64,000 nt of DNA from Isoetes taiwanensis. Taxonomy: Eukaryota; Streptophyta; Lycopodiopsida; Isoetales; Isoetaceae. The notes under the pieces are model-generated. The model saw only the letters and a program-made list of their open reading frames with translations, was not told the origin of the DNA and made no database searches. The position numbers and the translations under genes were made by a program. The DNA is taken from positions 1,257,358 to 1,321,357 of the forward strand of contig JAJEKV010000143.1 of NCBI GenBank assembly GCA_021234155.1, in the 5' to 3' direction. Of this stretch, positions 24,198 through 35,973 are shown piece by piece; position 1 is the stretch's first letter, and the number at the start of each line of letters is the position of its first letter.

Positions 24198-24675
24198 AAA
24201 ATGGGAAAATTGATGTGTCCACATGGCCTGTCACGTAAGTTTTAGTTTTATCCTCGAGGTACGTTTCACTCAACTCAACTCACTCACTCACGGGAGATTT
24301 TGTGTAACTTTGGGTAGTGCAAACGATGTTCTTAAAATGTGAGACTTGATGTTTCTATAATAGGAGGTCCTAGAGATGTGTGCCAGCATTGCACAAGTAG
24401 ATTATGGGGTATCCAACCAAGGAAAAAATTAAGCATCCTATATATTTTTCCATAAAAAATGGTTTGGCTATTTTTTAAAATTTTACAGTATCTCATGGTA
24501 TACATTTGGCTAAAGTTATTATTATCATTATATTTATATGTATTTGGACTTGGCGAAACTTTTGAATTAAGTTTTCACTTAGCTATTTTTCTATTTTTTC
24601 TAACTGAAAAATGCAGGAATGTAGTTTTGTAGCTTTAGATATATTGTACTACAATTATAAATACAAGAAACTTAT

Positions 24676-24697
24676 CGCGGCGGCCAAGGCCGCCGCG
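24676..24697. repeat. GC-rich palindrome
   Basis: CGCGGCGGCC and GGCCGCCGCG form a 10-bp perfect inverted repeat around an AA spacer, in otherwise AT-rich sequence. Confidence 0.9.
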
Positions 24698-24752
24698 AAC
24701 GTTTCTCTTTCTCGACCCCATGTCCTCTACCTACGCACTCATTAGCGCTTCC

Positions 24753-24852
24753 AATGGTTCATCTTTCCATCCCTTTTGTCTCCAATCTAAATTATATTTG
24801 GAGCGATGGTTCATCTTTCCATCCCTTTTGTCTTCAATCTAAATTATATTTG
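24753..24852. repeat. 53-bp tandem duplication
   Basis: Two copies start with ATGGTTCATCTTTCC at 24753 and 24806 and end with AAATTATATTTGG. Confidence 0.85.
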
Positions 24853-24985
24853 GTTCATATGACAACTCAAGTACAGGTGGGACTTGAACCCGCAATGTTG
24901 CCGTATGTTCTTGTGCCCGTAAGATAGATGGATGTTGTTTCAAGTACCATGAGATTTCATTTTGCTCATGGTGCAAGGGGGTGCA
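24850..24985 (-). repeat. Possible tRNA-derived SINE
   Basis: On the minus strand GGGTTCAAGTCCCACCT is a good B box (GGTTCRANTCC). The preceding part, with CATGAGCAAAATG and CATCCATCTATC, does not give a convincing A box or tRNA fold. Low confidence. Confidence 0.3.
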
Positions 24986-25847
24986 AGGGGAGAGCGCTAA
25001 CACTATAGAAAAGAGAAAAAACAACTACTATAAAAAGGCAAATAGAAAGGGGGAACAAAGTACTAACATTATAGGAGGGGAACTCAAGGGAAATAGGAAG
25101 GAATAGCGAAGGGAATAAAAACACAAAGAAAGAGCTAGAACACATGCTTTTGGTTGGGGGGAGGGGGGCATGAATTCAGATCAAACCACATGTGAATGAA
25201 GAACACTAAAATTTAAGGATAGGCCGAAAAAATACTACCCCATTATACCTTGTCAAGGCAATCACGAAGGGAGAAGCAAGCGCCCAAAAACTCAAGCAGA
25301 TGAGTTGTTGCAGACGAAAGTGGAGCCCTTGCATTTATATAAGTGCACATCCACTAAGATGTGGACACTTGCCAAGAAAATGTGATTAGACATTTAAATG
25401 GTCTGATATTGCAAGCATTTAATGAAGGATAATATCGGGTAGGCCTAATCATGAACGTGGGCACGTGATAATTTTTGAAGCCGTAGATAGGACAATAGAA
25501 AGCTATTTTAGTTGGAGTTATTGCCATCACAGATACACCTCATGTCAATGTCAAGGAATATCTTAGTAATATCACGTCACATCAAGACGTCATCTCTGTC
25601 TGGAGATTCAAGGAAGAAAGTTGGGATCATCGTATAGTTTCTAGTCTGATTCAATGAATTTAATATTGGGAATGGTGTGCAGGCCCAACTTTGGGACATG
25701 CATCTGCAAGCCATGTCGAGGATTCATTCCATCCTAATGCCCTTGGTGGGGAAAAAAACATCACCTGCTTAACGGTTCTCTGTCTGGGGGAAAAAAAAAC
25801 TCGGTTTCTTCACGGTTCAAAGGCTTTGTAGTATTTTTCTTTTGCAA

Positions 25848-26490
25848 TTTTTTTTCTTAGAATCACATGATATTAGAATCACATGATAGTGCCGCTTGGG
25901 TTTTCACGATGATGCCAATCCCGGGGAGCTCTGGACCTGCCTATTTTTTGGTTTAATCCCATAAATTACCGAGGATTCAAATGTTTGAAGGATGTAATCA
26001 GAAGCTACGGTGCTTGGGCATAGGCATGGGTTTTAGAACTTGGAGTGCGGCATGGGTTTGTTTATGCATTTTTAAGCCAATCTCTGATTGGAGGAAATTT
26101 TGGGTGTTTGGACACAGTGCTCACACTGAAGCGAGCTAGAAGAGTTCTTTTGGCATGCGAAACTGTCTAAAAGGGAGGATTTGAAGCTCTTCTAATAGAT
26201 GGCTTGGTATCTTTCCCGTTTCCACCATCAAGTCCCTGGTGATGGCATGAGCACAAACCCACCAGGGATCAAGTTTATTATCCGGCCCCCCTGTCACAGG
26301 CATAGTATGCACGTTAAAACGGTTCCCACTGGACTGGAGGTAGAAACGAGAGAAATGGCCTTTGAAACATACTTTCTGTGTTGATATAGGACTCATCGTC
26401 ATGTCCATAACGATAGTTACAGGTGCAATTTTTTTTCTTAGAATCACATGATAGTGCCGCTTGGGTTTTCTCGATGCCAATCCCGGGAGC
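25848..26490. repeat. Spaced direct repeat of about 60 bp
   Basis: The sequence 'cttagaatcacatgatagtgccgcttgggtttt' followed by 'cgatg..ccaatcccggg' occurs near 25868-25932 and again near 26437-26490. The first copy has an additional internal duplication of 'ttagaatcacatgata'. Confidence 0.75.
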
Positions 26491-28017
26491 TATTACGGAC
26501 ACATCTCGGTGATAACCCATACCATGATCATCTGCTTTCGGTTTCTTTGTTAGAGTTCATGGCCAGTCAGGGATGAATATAATAGCGGTTGTAGCGAGCA
26601 TGGCCTTGGGCTAAATACATAAGTAGTCTACAAAATTCCGGCATAAAAAGCAGTGATTGCACCCAAACGATAAACCATTGCATTTTCTTTCCCGGATGCA
26701 AATGATAGAACCTGATGCGAAGCACCACCGGTTAGAGAAGCAAATCAAAGCGGCTTGTTTCACCGACCAAGAAAACACCCCAATTCTTCTTCTTCTTCAC
26801 GGGTTTTTCTTTTTACCATAATAGAATCCGTGTGGGATGCCTTTCGATTGGTTGATATGTACAAATGCCACGGCTTTTGTATTGCTCAAATGCGCAAGTG
26901 GTCGAACACTTCTAAATTTCTTTGGGGAAGCTAACCCCGCCCATCATTTCTTGTCGATCGAAAGAAGTCGAGATGGGGATGGATCCTTTAAAATGGAGTT
27001 GGGCAACATCTCTTCTTCGTTTTTACGATTTTAGGCTCTCTTGAGAATTCTTGGAATAGAAATCACGAGTTGCACCTTAAATTCGTGAATCTGTGGCCAT
27101 TCTTCATCCGTAATTAGTCTCAAAGCGGTCGAGGCGAGAGGAAGCTTGGCTACTTAAGTGATCGCCCTTTAGAGGCTCGCGAACCCGACTCAAAGATTGC
27201 ATAAAAAACACAGGTCGGAAGCACCCAATTCTTCTGCATACCCCAAGCTTGTTGAAGCCAATAGCACAAACTAGAGTATTTCGGCCATCGCCATTTTTTT
27301 GCATCATGCGGGGGGAGATAGGCTTTGATGGAGCGGATTCGTTCAAATCAGATAAGAACAAAAACGTGGCTATCTCTGGGTTTTCTTTTTTCTTGTATTT
27401 GGAAATGCAATATAATCGTACGTGTCGACCCCACCTCTCTCCTCAGCCCAGAAATATTACACTTCTAATTTTTAAGAACAAATTATACTGCTTTACATAG
27501 GTAGTGAAATAATCAACAATCAAAGAACATACAGTAATAATAAAAAACTTTTAACTGAAGCTCACAACATAGCTTATAACATCAATAGTCTGAACTACAT
27601 TCAATGCAATGACATCTTCTAGATATACTGATCAAGTTGCACTTATCTCTAACCCTTAAAGGAAGATGTTATGCAACCAACTTGGGCATCTATAAGGATA
27701 TTGGCCATCTCTTACAATTCCTTTTTGAAGATTCATATATGGTATATGTAATAAAAATTCACAGTTTGAAAAATTAGTATCACTGATTATGGTAGGTTAT
27801 AATAAGAATACATTTTTGTTGGGGTATTCATGATTTAATATGTAATTATTATAATATAAAGAAAGGCTAATCCCTTTTTCTTTAGGAAAAAGGGGGAAAA
27901 TAGTTTGGCTAATCCTAAAAAAATAATGGAGTACTTGTTTTAATTATGGCTAATTTTTTATTTCTTTTAAAGGAATCTCCCTTCATAAAATTCGCCGCAA
28001 AAATTGCCTAGACCCCC

Positions 28018-30200
28018 TCGGGGGGCGTCGCCCATACCCCCCCTGGGATGGCCTCCCATTGGTTCTCGTGGGCCGAGGATGTTGAGGAGGGCCTGCAACG
28101 GCTAGCTAATGGGAAGGCGGTGACCTCGATGGTATGCGGGCCGAGTTACTCAGTGGGCGGGGCGGCCGCTTGTGCTTCTGTCCTCACTACCTGTTCAACG
28201 AGCATTGCGGGGAGGGTTTCCCAGACAATGGACCTGGCGGGGTTGTTCCCATTCACAAGGCGGGCGACCCACCTTTGTCCGGCCAATTACCGGACGATCA
28301 TGGTCGATTCGATTTGCCAAACCTTGGCGGCATTCTCGGCGGCGAGTTGACCCCACCGGCGGAGGCGGATGTCGCGAGCCCTCACACGGTGGGCTTCGAC
28401 CCGCCACTCAGCGATTGACCATATCTTTACGGCTGCGGGCCTCGATTGAAGGCAAATTTAATCATCTACTTTGGACTTGTATTGCTTGCTGGCTGGACTT
28501 CCATGAGGCTTTTGATCTGGTCCCGAGGGGAAAAGGCGTGGGCTAGATCTGCGTCAATTGGGGCTCCATTTGCTGTGCGAGAATGCCATATCTGGCGGGT
28601 TGTATGAGAGTTGTTTTGGCGGGATCGTAGGCGGGCTGGCATTCACCAAGAGGTATCGAGTCCCGCGAGGTTGCCCCTCTCGCCAACACTTTTTGGCCTC
28701 TACATTGTCGGTTAGAGCCACAGCTTCTTCGAGCATGGGGGGATGGCATACGACTTTTGCACGGGTCATCCGCCCGGCTCATCTATCTTGGGCGATGTTG
28801 GCTCTGGCCCACACCCCGAAGCTATCACGGTCTCACTGGATGCCTAGACACATTTTGTCGGGCCCTGGACATGCAGCGTCAATCGGCCAAGACCCGGGGT
28901 GGTTCTCATATCCTCTTCCGTCACCCCATGCCTCACGCACTCACATATCCCGGGGGCGGCTGTGGGCGTCAGCCCACCTACAAGTACCTAGGGGTGGAGT
29001 TCCCCTCCCTCGCTCTCTTTGGGAGGCGTCTATCCGCTTGCGGGTGACAACTATCTTTGAAAGCGCTTTATGCCATCGCGAGAACAAGTCACCCGGCCGA
29101 GCTATATGATTGGGGCCATCGGTCACATCTGCACGGGCCGGTGAGCCCGGCCCTTCATGCGGGGTGAGGTTTGGGGCCCGTGCGTCTCTTTGGCGACACA
29201 GGAATGACTTGGGCAGTGCGAGGCATTTTGGCACGGCACTTGGGGTGAAACCTTGGTCCCCCATCGAGATAGCTGCGGGAAATCGGATTCTTGCAGCAGT
29301 GGCGACCCTTGATAGACACATCGTCTATTTTGAGAAAGTGGTTACTATGGGTGATGCTCGGCTCCCTTTTGGCTTACTTGTGGCCATGAGTCCGCGGCAG
29401 GGCTTAGGGCTGGAGGAGGGGTAAGAGAAGATGGTGGTTAAGCGGATGGAGCGTCTTGAGAACCGCAGTCGTCTGGTTGGGCGCAGCGGCCGATCGTGGC
29501 GACTGCGGGGAGTACCTAGATGCTTGTTTCCTTGGCAAGCTCACGGGACCCCATTGCTCTAGAGCAGGTCAAAATGGCCCATTACAAAGAAACACATCAA
29601 CCAGTGTTAGCCGGGGGCCTGACTCTACACGTTCCCATTTGCCCACGAAAAGCGCAGACTCATTGCCTCCATTCGCATACGGTGCCCACCATCTTCGCCG
29701 CGATCGGCAGGCGGGTGGATTGGGAACCCGCCGGGGCCGGGCTCTGTCAGTCTTTGTCAAGCGGGTGCCATTGAGGATGAGTCTCACACTTTCGAGTTGC
29801 CCGGTGTTGATCGGTCCGGGGCGGTCACGGCTCCCTTGAAATGCGGTAGGGGCGTGCCCTTGCATTCTTGATGAACACACCGTCGATCTGAGCCCCTGGG
29901 ATCATACATCCAGGAGGTACTTTGGACCTGCGAGGTCACATTTGCCCCCTTTGTTGTCCGTGACTAGGCACTACACGGGGGTGGTGCATGATTTGTATAT
30001 TGGGATGTTTACGCATTTTATATGATTAGCCCGCAGTTTGTCGGCAGGCTGATTCTTTGCCACGGTTTTCCCTCGAAAACCCTTGAGTGCGGGGTTTTAA
30101 TCCGGCGATGTCAAGCTTCTTGCGTTTTTTGTATTGGGTCCCATAGACCGATTGGTCTCCGTGGACGATAAAAGTACCTTCCTTCCTTCCTTCCTAAAAA
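28018..30200 (+). pseudogene. GC-rich LINE (non-LTR retrotransposon) remnant
   Basis: Broken frames spell reverse-transcriptase pieces in the right order: a finger motif near 28080-28150 (LANGKA..DGMRAELL), a PIHKAGDP motif, YRTIMV near 28290, motif A with DFHEAFDLVPR near 28500, and RGCPSRQHF, a degraded QGCPLSPxLF, near 28665. Frameshifts occur every 50-150 bases. The 3' end near 30136-30196 carries an AGACC/GGTCT stem and a CCTT repeat tail. The segment is much richer in G+C than its flanks. Inactive; clade uncertain. Confidence 0.75.
30145..30196 (+). repeat. LINE 3' stem and (CCTT)n tail
   Basis: AGACC, a four-base loop and GGTCT are followed by GATAAAAGTA and repeated CCTT units. Confidence 0.6.
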
Positions 30201-30690
30201 ATCGCCATTTGGCTATTAATAGCCACTAATTTTTTCCATGTATCCAACCTAAGAGCATGCATATGGATCTAGCAAAAATAACGAAAATAATTATTACGAG
30301 ACTCATGTCATATATTTTGCATATACTCCATGTTGCAGTCAAAACATTGTTCAATTAGTGGACCTCCAAATATTTGCAGCTGATCTAGCTCTAGATTCAA
30401 CAAAGATTGCTAGTCAGACAACGTAGAATAAGTTACAATTATCAACTAAGCATAATACAGAAAGGATTGTGTTCTAGGACATAACTTGTCAAGGCCACAA
30501 GGGGTCAACTCTTGCAAATATATAAGAAAATCTTAGTACTTATAAATGGAATGTAAAGAAACTAAGGTTCATAACTTTGCTTGTTTATCCTTCAATCATA
30601 TTTTGGTGGTTTGCTGGCAACTAATTACCAACATCAAAAGCAGCAGGGTTGTATCTATGGCAAAACGTTTGTGAGAGCGTAATAATGTTG
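30201..30690. other. No recognisable gene
   Basis: AT-rich sequence between the LINE tail and the Crypton-like element. Nothing recognised. Confidence 0.5.
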
Positions 30691-30691
30691 A

Positions 30692-30768
30692 GCGAAATTT
30701 TGAAGACCTTGAAATTATAGGGTTAATCGTCTTGTTTTTATAACCCGAAATTTCAAGGTCATTTTGAC
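30692..30768. repeat. Left terminal motif and hairpin of Crypton-like element
   Basis: GAAATTTTGAAGACCTTGAA begins at 30694. It is the inverted counterpart of 33541-33563. The second half pairs imperfectly with 30740-30760 to form a hairpin. A further partial direct copy of the motif lies at 30906-30922. Confidence 0.6.
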
Positions 30769-30999
30769 TTGATTTTCAGCCTAATCTTATCAAACCTAAG
30801 AGATAACAAATGTCACAACACATTGCACATTTTCATGCAATGAGAAAAAATTCCAGATTCCACATTCCAAATTCCACATTTCCACATTTTCATATTTTCG
30901 TCCCAGAAATTTTGAAGACCTTCCAGAAAATTCAGTTCAACATTTAAGTCAGAAAATTGAGTTCAACATTTAACAAAAAAATCAGTTCAAATCCTTGCA

Positions 31000-33157
31000 T
31001 CAACTGTTGTGCAAGTTCTTCAGAAGATCTGAAACTCTGCCAGGATTATCACAGGTAACAAACGCACAACTAGAAAATGTAGCTCCAATGAAATTCTGCC
31101 CACCTACATTACTAATTGTATTCCCATTCCTGACATTATAATGTCCTCCCTGTAATGCTTTTCTTGTCAGAGGATCTGCCCTCATCAACTCATTCACGAT
31201 ACCTTCGTCAATAAAATCAAATTCATCCTGTATCTGCTTATCCTTCTCCGCTAACTCTATATTCTCTTTCCCAGCCAAATAACCAACCTGAAACAGTCAA
31301 ACATTCAAAGCTAGAAAGTGATTGAAAATTGAAAATCAATTAAATAAGAGTACCTATTTTTCGCACTTGGTAGAACATTCGCCTTCTATAGCACCATTAT
31401 CTTCAGAATTCATAGCAGCGACAGTTGAAGATGACACAAGAACCTACTAGACAACATTGAACTATAGATATTGAATGAAAAAAGGTTGCTTCAATAAAAA
31501 ATCTTCATAGTACCTGCTTGGAAACATCAAGCCCATTTGGAGTACGATCATCCTGCACTCCAAATAAGACCTTCCGCTTACTATTCATTTGCTCGCCAAG
31601 GACCTCGTTATACACTCGAAGCTTCCCATTATCATCAACAAGCTTCGGCAGAATAGACATAGTCGTGTCGACTTGAACTTCTTTGCTCCTGTCATATCTA
31701 ATTACAGAAAAAATGAACGAAGATTGAACATACACTTTAGCTAACAATAATAAAAAAAAAATGATAAAAAAGGGGCTGCGATAGCCATCATACGTATTAT
31801 GACCTGTAACCTACATCCCCACTTCAGCTGGTACACAAGCCAATGCCAATCGCATCACCAAAGTCACGCGTCCAGATTTGTTGCAAATGTCAGCATTCAC
31901 GGTCTGACCCATGACTTTAAGCCATTTCATAGCCTGATTTGTGCCAACCCTTTGCTTATGGTACCAAACCTAAAAGAGAAAAAATATAACAAGCTTATTA
32001 TGTAATTTAAGTAAAGATCTAAAGCAAAAAAACAAACGATATCACAACTTACATTACTGCACGAATTATCAATCGCAATCAAGAATAGTGCGCCCTCTGT
32101 CTTATCCTCAGCCCCAAATTGCCTTGAAGGTAAATACCTCATATACTGTTTGTAGGTAAAGATGAAATCTTCCTCATAACTCAACGCCGGATCCCTAAAA
32201 TGATGGTCTTCAAAACGCGTAGCAGAAGGATTATAATTTTTGCTGCATGCTTCCTCGTATTTCACAAACTCGCCACTCTCACTAATCTCCAAGGAAGATT
32301 GATACACCTTTAAATTTTAAATCTCCTTAACTACCCTGATGCCAAACCTGCTACAGATATAAAAGCAAAGACGTTTTTGACAACTCCTAGGATGGTAAAT
32401 TTGATCATCAACATCTGGGAGCAGGTCATTCTCGACACTGAATGGAATAACAGGGGCTTTCTTCTTCTTCTCCTTAACTCCAAGTAACCTGGATCTTCTA
32501 ACAGCTACTACAAAGGCATATATACTTTTTTTAAAGACATCAGACTTTAAGATATTGAATGGACCAACTCTAACCTCTTATTTCTTTCTTAAAATCCTGC
32601 CAAATGTCCTATACAATACACTAAGACTGCAAAAACCAAATAATCTATCAGAAAAATTACCCTAAATCCTAACAGAAAGCTGACCCTAAAAAATTGAACA
32701 ACTTAACAAATTAAACAACTTAAATTAAACAACTTAAAGAAATTACAGTACCTTCCTGGTGGATAAATCTCCTTGTTATTTTTCTTGATCTGCAGCATAA
32801 ATTTCATGAGGGATTTCTTCAATTGGTATCCTGCAATCAAACATAAACCGTGATCTCCAACTATCAAACCTCCCCCTTCTGCTTCTTTAATCAGATTCGG
32901 GTCCAAAGCAAAGAACTCATCCTTATCATCATCACAAGCTTGATCTTCTTGAAATTAGAACTCATTCTGGATATCTGCAACAAAATTATCAAGTTCTGGG
33001 CATCATCTACAGATTCAGATGCAACAGCAGGTAAAAGATTAACTCCACAAACTTTCTGAGTTGCATTTAGCTCAAAACTAGGGTCCAAACCACTTGCACA
33101 CACGTCCATGCTATAAAACACGGAAAATAAAACTATGAAGCACTTCATTGCAGCCAT
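31000..33157 (-). pseudogene. Crypton-like tyrosine recombinase (DUF3504 family), decayed
   Basis: Minus-strand coding pieces follow the order of DUF3504/Crypton recombinases. An N-terminal SAM-like part lies near 32760-32850, QLKKSLMKFMLQIKKNNKEI then YPP. The catalytic domain at 32307-31800 contains KYEEACSKNYNP, then a GTNQAMKWLK motif, an NKSGR box where the family has NHSLR (catalytic His replaced by Lys, Arg kept), and VTGHNT. A GT-AG intron (about 31699-31789) separates VTGHNT from YDRSKEVQVD, which supplies the nucleophilic Tyr. Further exons at 31505-31697, about 31360-31445 and 31000-31278 encode an acidic tail. An in-frame TAG just before VTGH and a frameshift near 32990 show decay. 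Such genes catalyse strand exchange for Crypton transposition. Exon ends are approximate. Confidence 0.6.
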
Positions 33158-33540
33158 TTCTTCAAGATAGGTGATCTTACTCCACTATATCTTCAGGAAG
33201 GCGAACCTGCGAGAAAAGAAACATTAGAAAAGAACAAAATGTGAAAGACTGACTAATGTTAAGGCAGGATCACCTGCATGCAAGTCCATCAGCACTAACT
33301 CAGTGGAATTGGAAGAAGATTGCCAAAAAAGCTCCACAGCATGGCAAGATTACTGAAAAAGCCCTCCACAACTCGCAAGAACCAAGAAATAATGGCGCTC
33401 CAAGGCGCTAAGCTAAGAGATTATGACGCTCCAAGGCGCTATGCCAATTAGAACCTGATTTCACCTTCGGCAGCATGTCGGATCGAAGGTAACGTGGCAG
33501 AGAAGGTCGACAATGAGACATATAGGCGCCACATCAACAA

Positions 33541-33563
33541 AATTTCAAGGTCTTCAAAATTTC
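33541..33563. repeat. Right inverted motif of Crypton-like element
   Basis: These 23 bases are the exact reverse complement of 30694-30716, about 2.8 kb away on the other side of the recombinase gene. Confidence 0.75.
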
Positions 33564-33574
33564 ATTGGCGAATG

Positions 33575-33617
33575 TTTCTGAGCTGGAAATTTCGCCTCGA
33601 AATTTCCAGCTCAGAAA
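33575..33617. repeat. Perfect 20-bp hairpin
   Basis: TTTCTGAGCTGGAAATTTCG (33575-33594) pairs perfectly with 33598-33617 around a three-base loop. It lies just outside the inverted motif and may be part of the element's end. Confidence 0.85.
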
Positions 33618-35945
33618 AATTTCGCCTTCCATAAAAATTTTGTCCATGATACTGCACCACGCTCAAATGACTGTCAGACTATCTGATGGTTTATATCTCT
33701 GCCTGGGTATCATGGTGAACCATGCAATCATTGTCGTTGGAATACTTAACCAAAAAACTTAGGTTTTCTTCTATGGTTTGAGCTCTGGTCAGAATTCGAT
33801 TATCTATATTTGGATTTCTTCAAATATACTATATGCATATGCTGCTTATACGGTGAACGACCTTGTCATGATTTGAAAACGGCATGGCGCTGATAGAAAT
33901 TTTAACGTTTTAATTAAATGGTCATGCAAATCTGCAAATATGGCCTGTGTAAAAATCGGGATGCCAAGGCCCAAATCGTGCTATTATCTGTTGCCTTAAA
34001 CTGCTTCTGAATGACCTAGTAGTACCCATCTAGTAATACAATGCTATTATACAAATGATCGATGCCAATTTATCAAGCACAATGATATGGTTATATGACT
34101 CAAAGGCATGCAAAAGTGGATGCAAAAATAAATTTTGAGACCTGAAACCATCCAAAAATAAATAAATATTATAAGGGTTCGGATAGTCCTGTGGCTGCCG
34201 CTGTACATGGTCAACTTATTTTCATGGGTATTGATTCTTGTATAGCAGGCCTACTGCGGCCAGTTCATACACCAGGATAAGTTTCCCTCTCAATCAGGGA
34301 AATGACCTGTTGAGCATATGCAAAATCATGATTTGAACCGAAAACTTTATTTCTTGGGAACCGGCAATAGGGTTTCCTTCTTTCTAATCCCTTGTCTCAA
34401 ACTTTTCTATTTATACTCTTCTGCCTTTATCCTTCAGATGCCGAATTTAGATAACATACGACTGTGGGTTCTTCAGGCGCAAGTGATTGATTTTGCCTCA
34501 TTCCAATTGATGCCTCAATCCTTTTGCGATCGAATCGCTCGTTGCTGTCTGTTCATACCCAAAAGGTATCAATTTTTTTCCACGAATTCGCTCAGACATT
34601 GAAATACAGTCATATAGGGCACATGCTTATGCTAGCTGAGAAGTTCTCCTGGAAAACTCAAAAACTCAACTCAAAAATCTAGCTGGTATTTTGTATCCAG
34701 GAAAAAGATAGCAACATGTCAATAACATGTAAGAGCACATAAGAATCGAATTTTTGTTCATATCTATATATAGTACTAAAGCCAAAATAAGATGATAGTT
34801 TGTGCGCGATCTTGACCCTTCATTTTATTGTGTTTCACAACTTTCATTTTTTATCGTGAGATTATTTTAATCTTTGTAACTCTATCTCGACTGTTGAGTA
34901 TTTGAGCATCTTGAACGTTGGATTTTTTATTTTTTTACTTTTTACTTTTTTTTTAAAGATGGGTGGCTTAGATTAAATTGAGACGGTTTCATTTTTCTGT
35001 TGTTCCATCGTCTTGCGAGACTGGTCTTTGCAGCATCTTGAATGCCTTGAATGTTGATTTGGATTTGTTTCGCAACTTTCATTGTAGGCCACCAGATCTA
35101 AAGTAGTTATCATGGTGCACTGCGACATTTCTCTGCGGCATATCATTAAGCAAGGCAATTCTTCATCAAACTTTCATCTGAATGGGTATTTTTTTGGAAA
35201 ACATTCATCTCACAGAGATCTATTTGTTGTCATGTAACACAACTCTGTGCATACCGTACTCAGTCCATGTGCTCTGCCCTACTGCACTCGCAAAGTTGAA
35301 ATGGTATTCTTCCTTACAATTTGACACCTAGACTCAACAAGTAATGCCATCACTACCATGTTCCATGCAATCACTCTGGCAATTATCTCAAGTTGATCCT
35401 CTGCAATTAACTCCAGTAACTTCAGCATCATGAACAATAGCAATTATAACAATTGAATTTTCTCTACGTGGCTTTGTGGAGGCTCATCATCCATTCTGCA
35501 AAAATATGAATATGAATATTTATAGGCTTCACCAGCATCAATCTGGCCAGCAAAATCTAAAGCACATACCTGAAAATCTAAAGCACATACCTAAAAATCT
35601 GAAGGCTATAGTGATACCTCTCGCTATTCTTGTGAGCAAAGGATTTAACGCTATCGTCTTGCCATCAACAGAGTTCTTGGGCCGTTTGAGCAAAGGTTTA
35701 ACGCAGTTGTGTAGGTGGCATGTAAATGATGATGTGGCAAGTTTTGGGCGGCCATTAGTGTGGCAGCGTTGGTGAAAATACCCGCCCAAAAGCCAAAACT
35801 TAAAATAATGCCCGTCCGGTGGTGTGATTCCACCCTTAGTGTTGAAAGTCAGCCATGGCCTATTTTTTACACTATGTGAACTAGCATTTAGTGCAGCCAA
35901 ATACATGGCTTTGGTCATGGACAAAATCTAGTAGTCTTGGTGGGT
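33618..35945. other. No recognisable gene
   Basis: Short unrecognised ORFs only. A 21-bp repeat (AAAATCTAAAGCACATACCT) occurs in about 2.5 tandem copies at 35551-35600. Confidence 0.45.
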
Positions 35946-35973
35946 TAATTTTGTTAAATTGGGGACGGAAAAA

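Larger units (their letters stand above)
24198..27990. other. No recognisable gene; several small repeats
   Basis: It contains a GC-rich palindrome, a 53-bp tandem duplication, a SINE-like B box and a spaced direct repeat, each listed separately. The minus-strand ORF 26136-26480 (114 codons) has no recognised family. Confidence 0.45.

Noticed and set aside
26136-26480. 114-codon minus-strand ORF
   Set aside because: No recognised domain, overlaps a spaced direct repeat, and no splice or neighbour context.
29456-29880. ORFs of more than 100 codons on both strands
   Set aside because: High G+C of the LINE remnant makes chance ORFs long; no family pattern.
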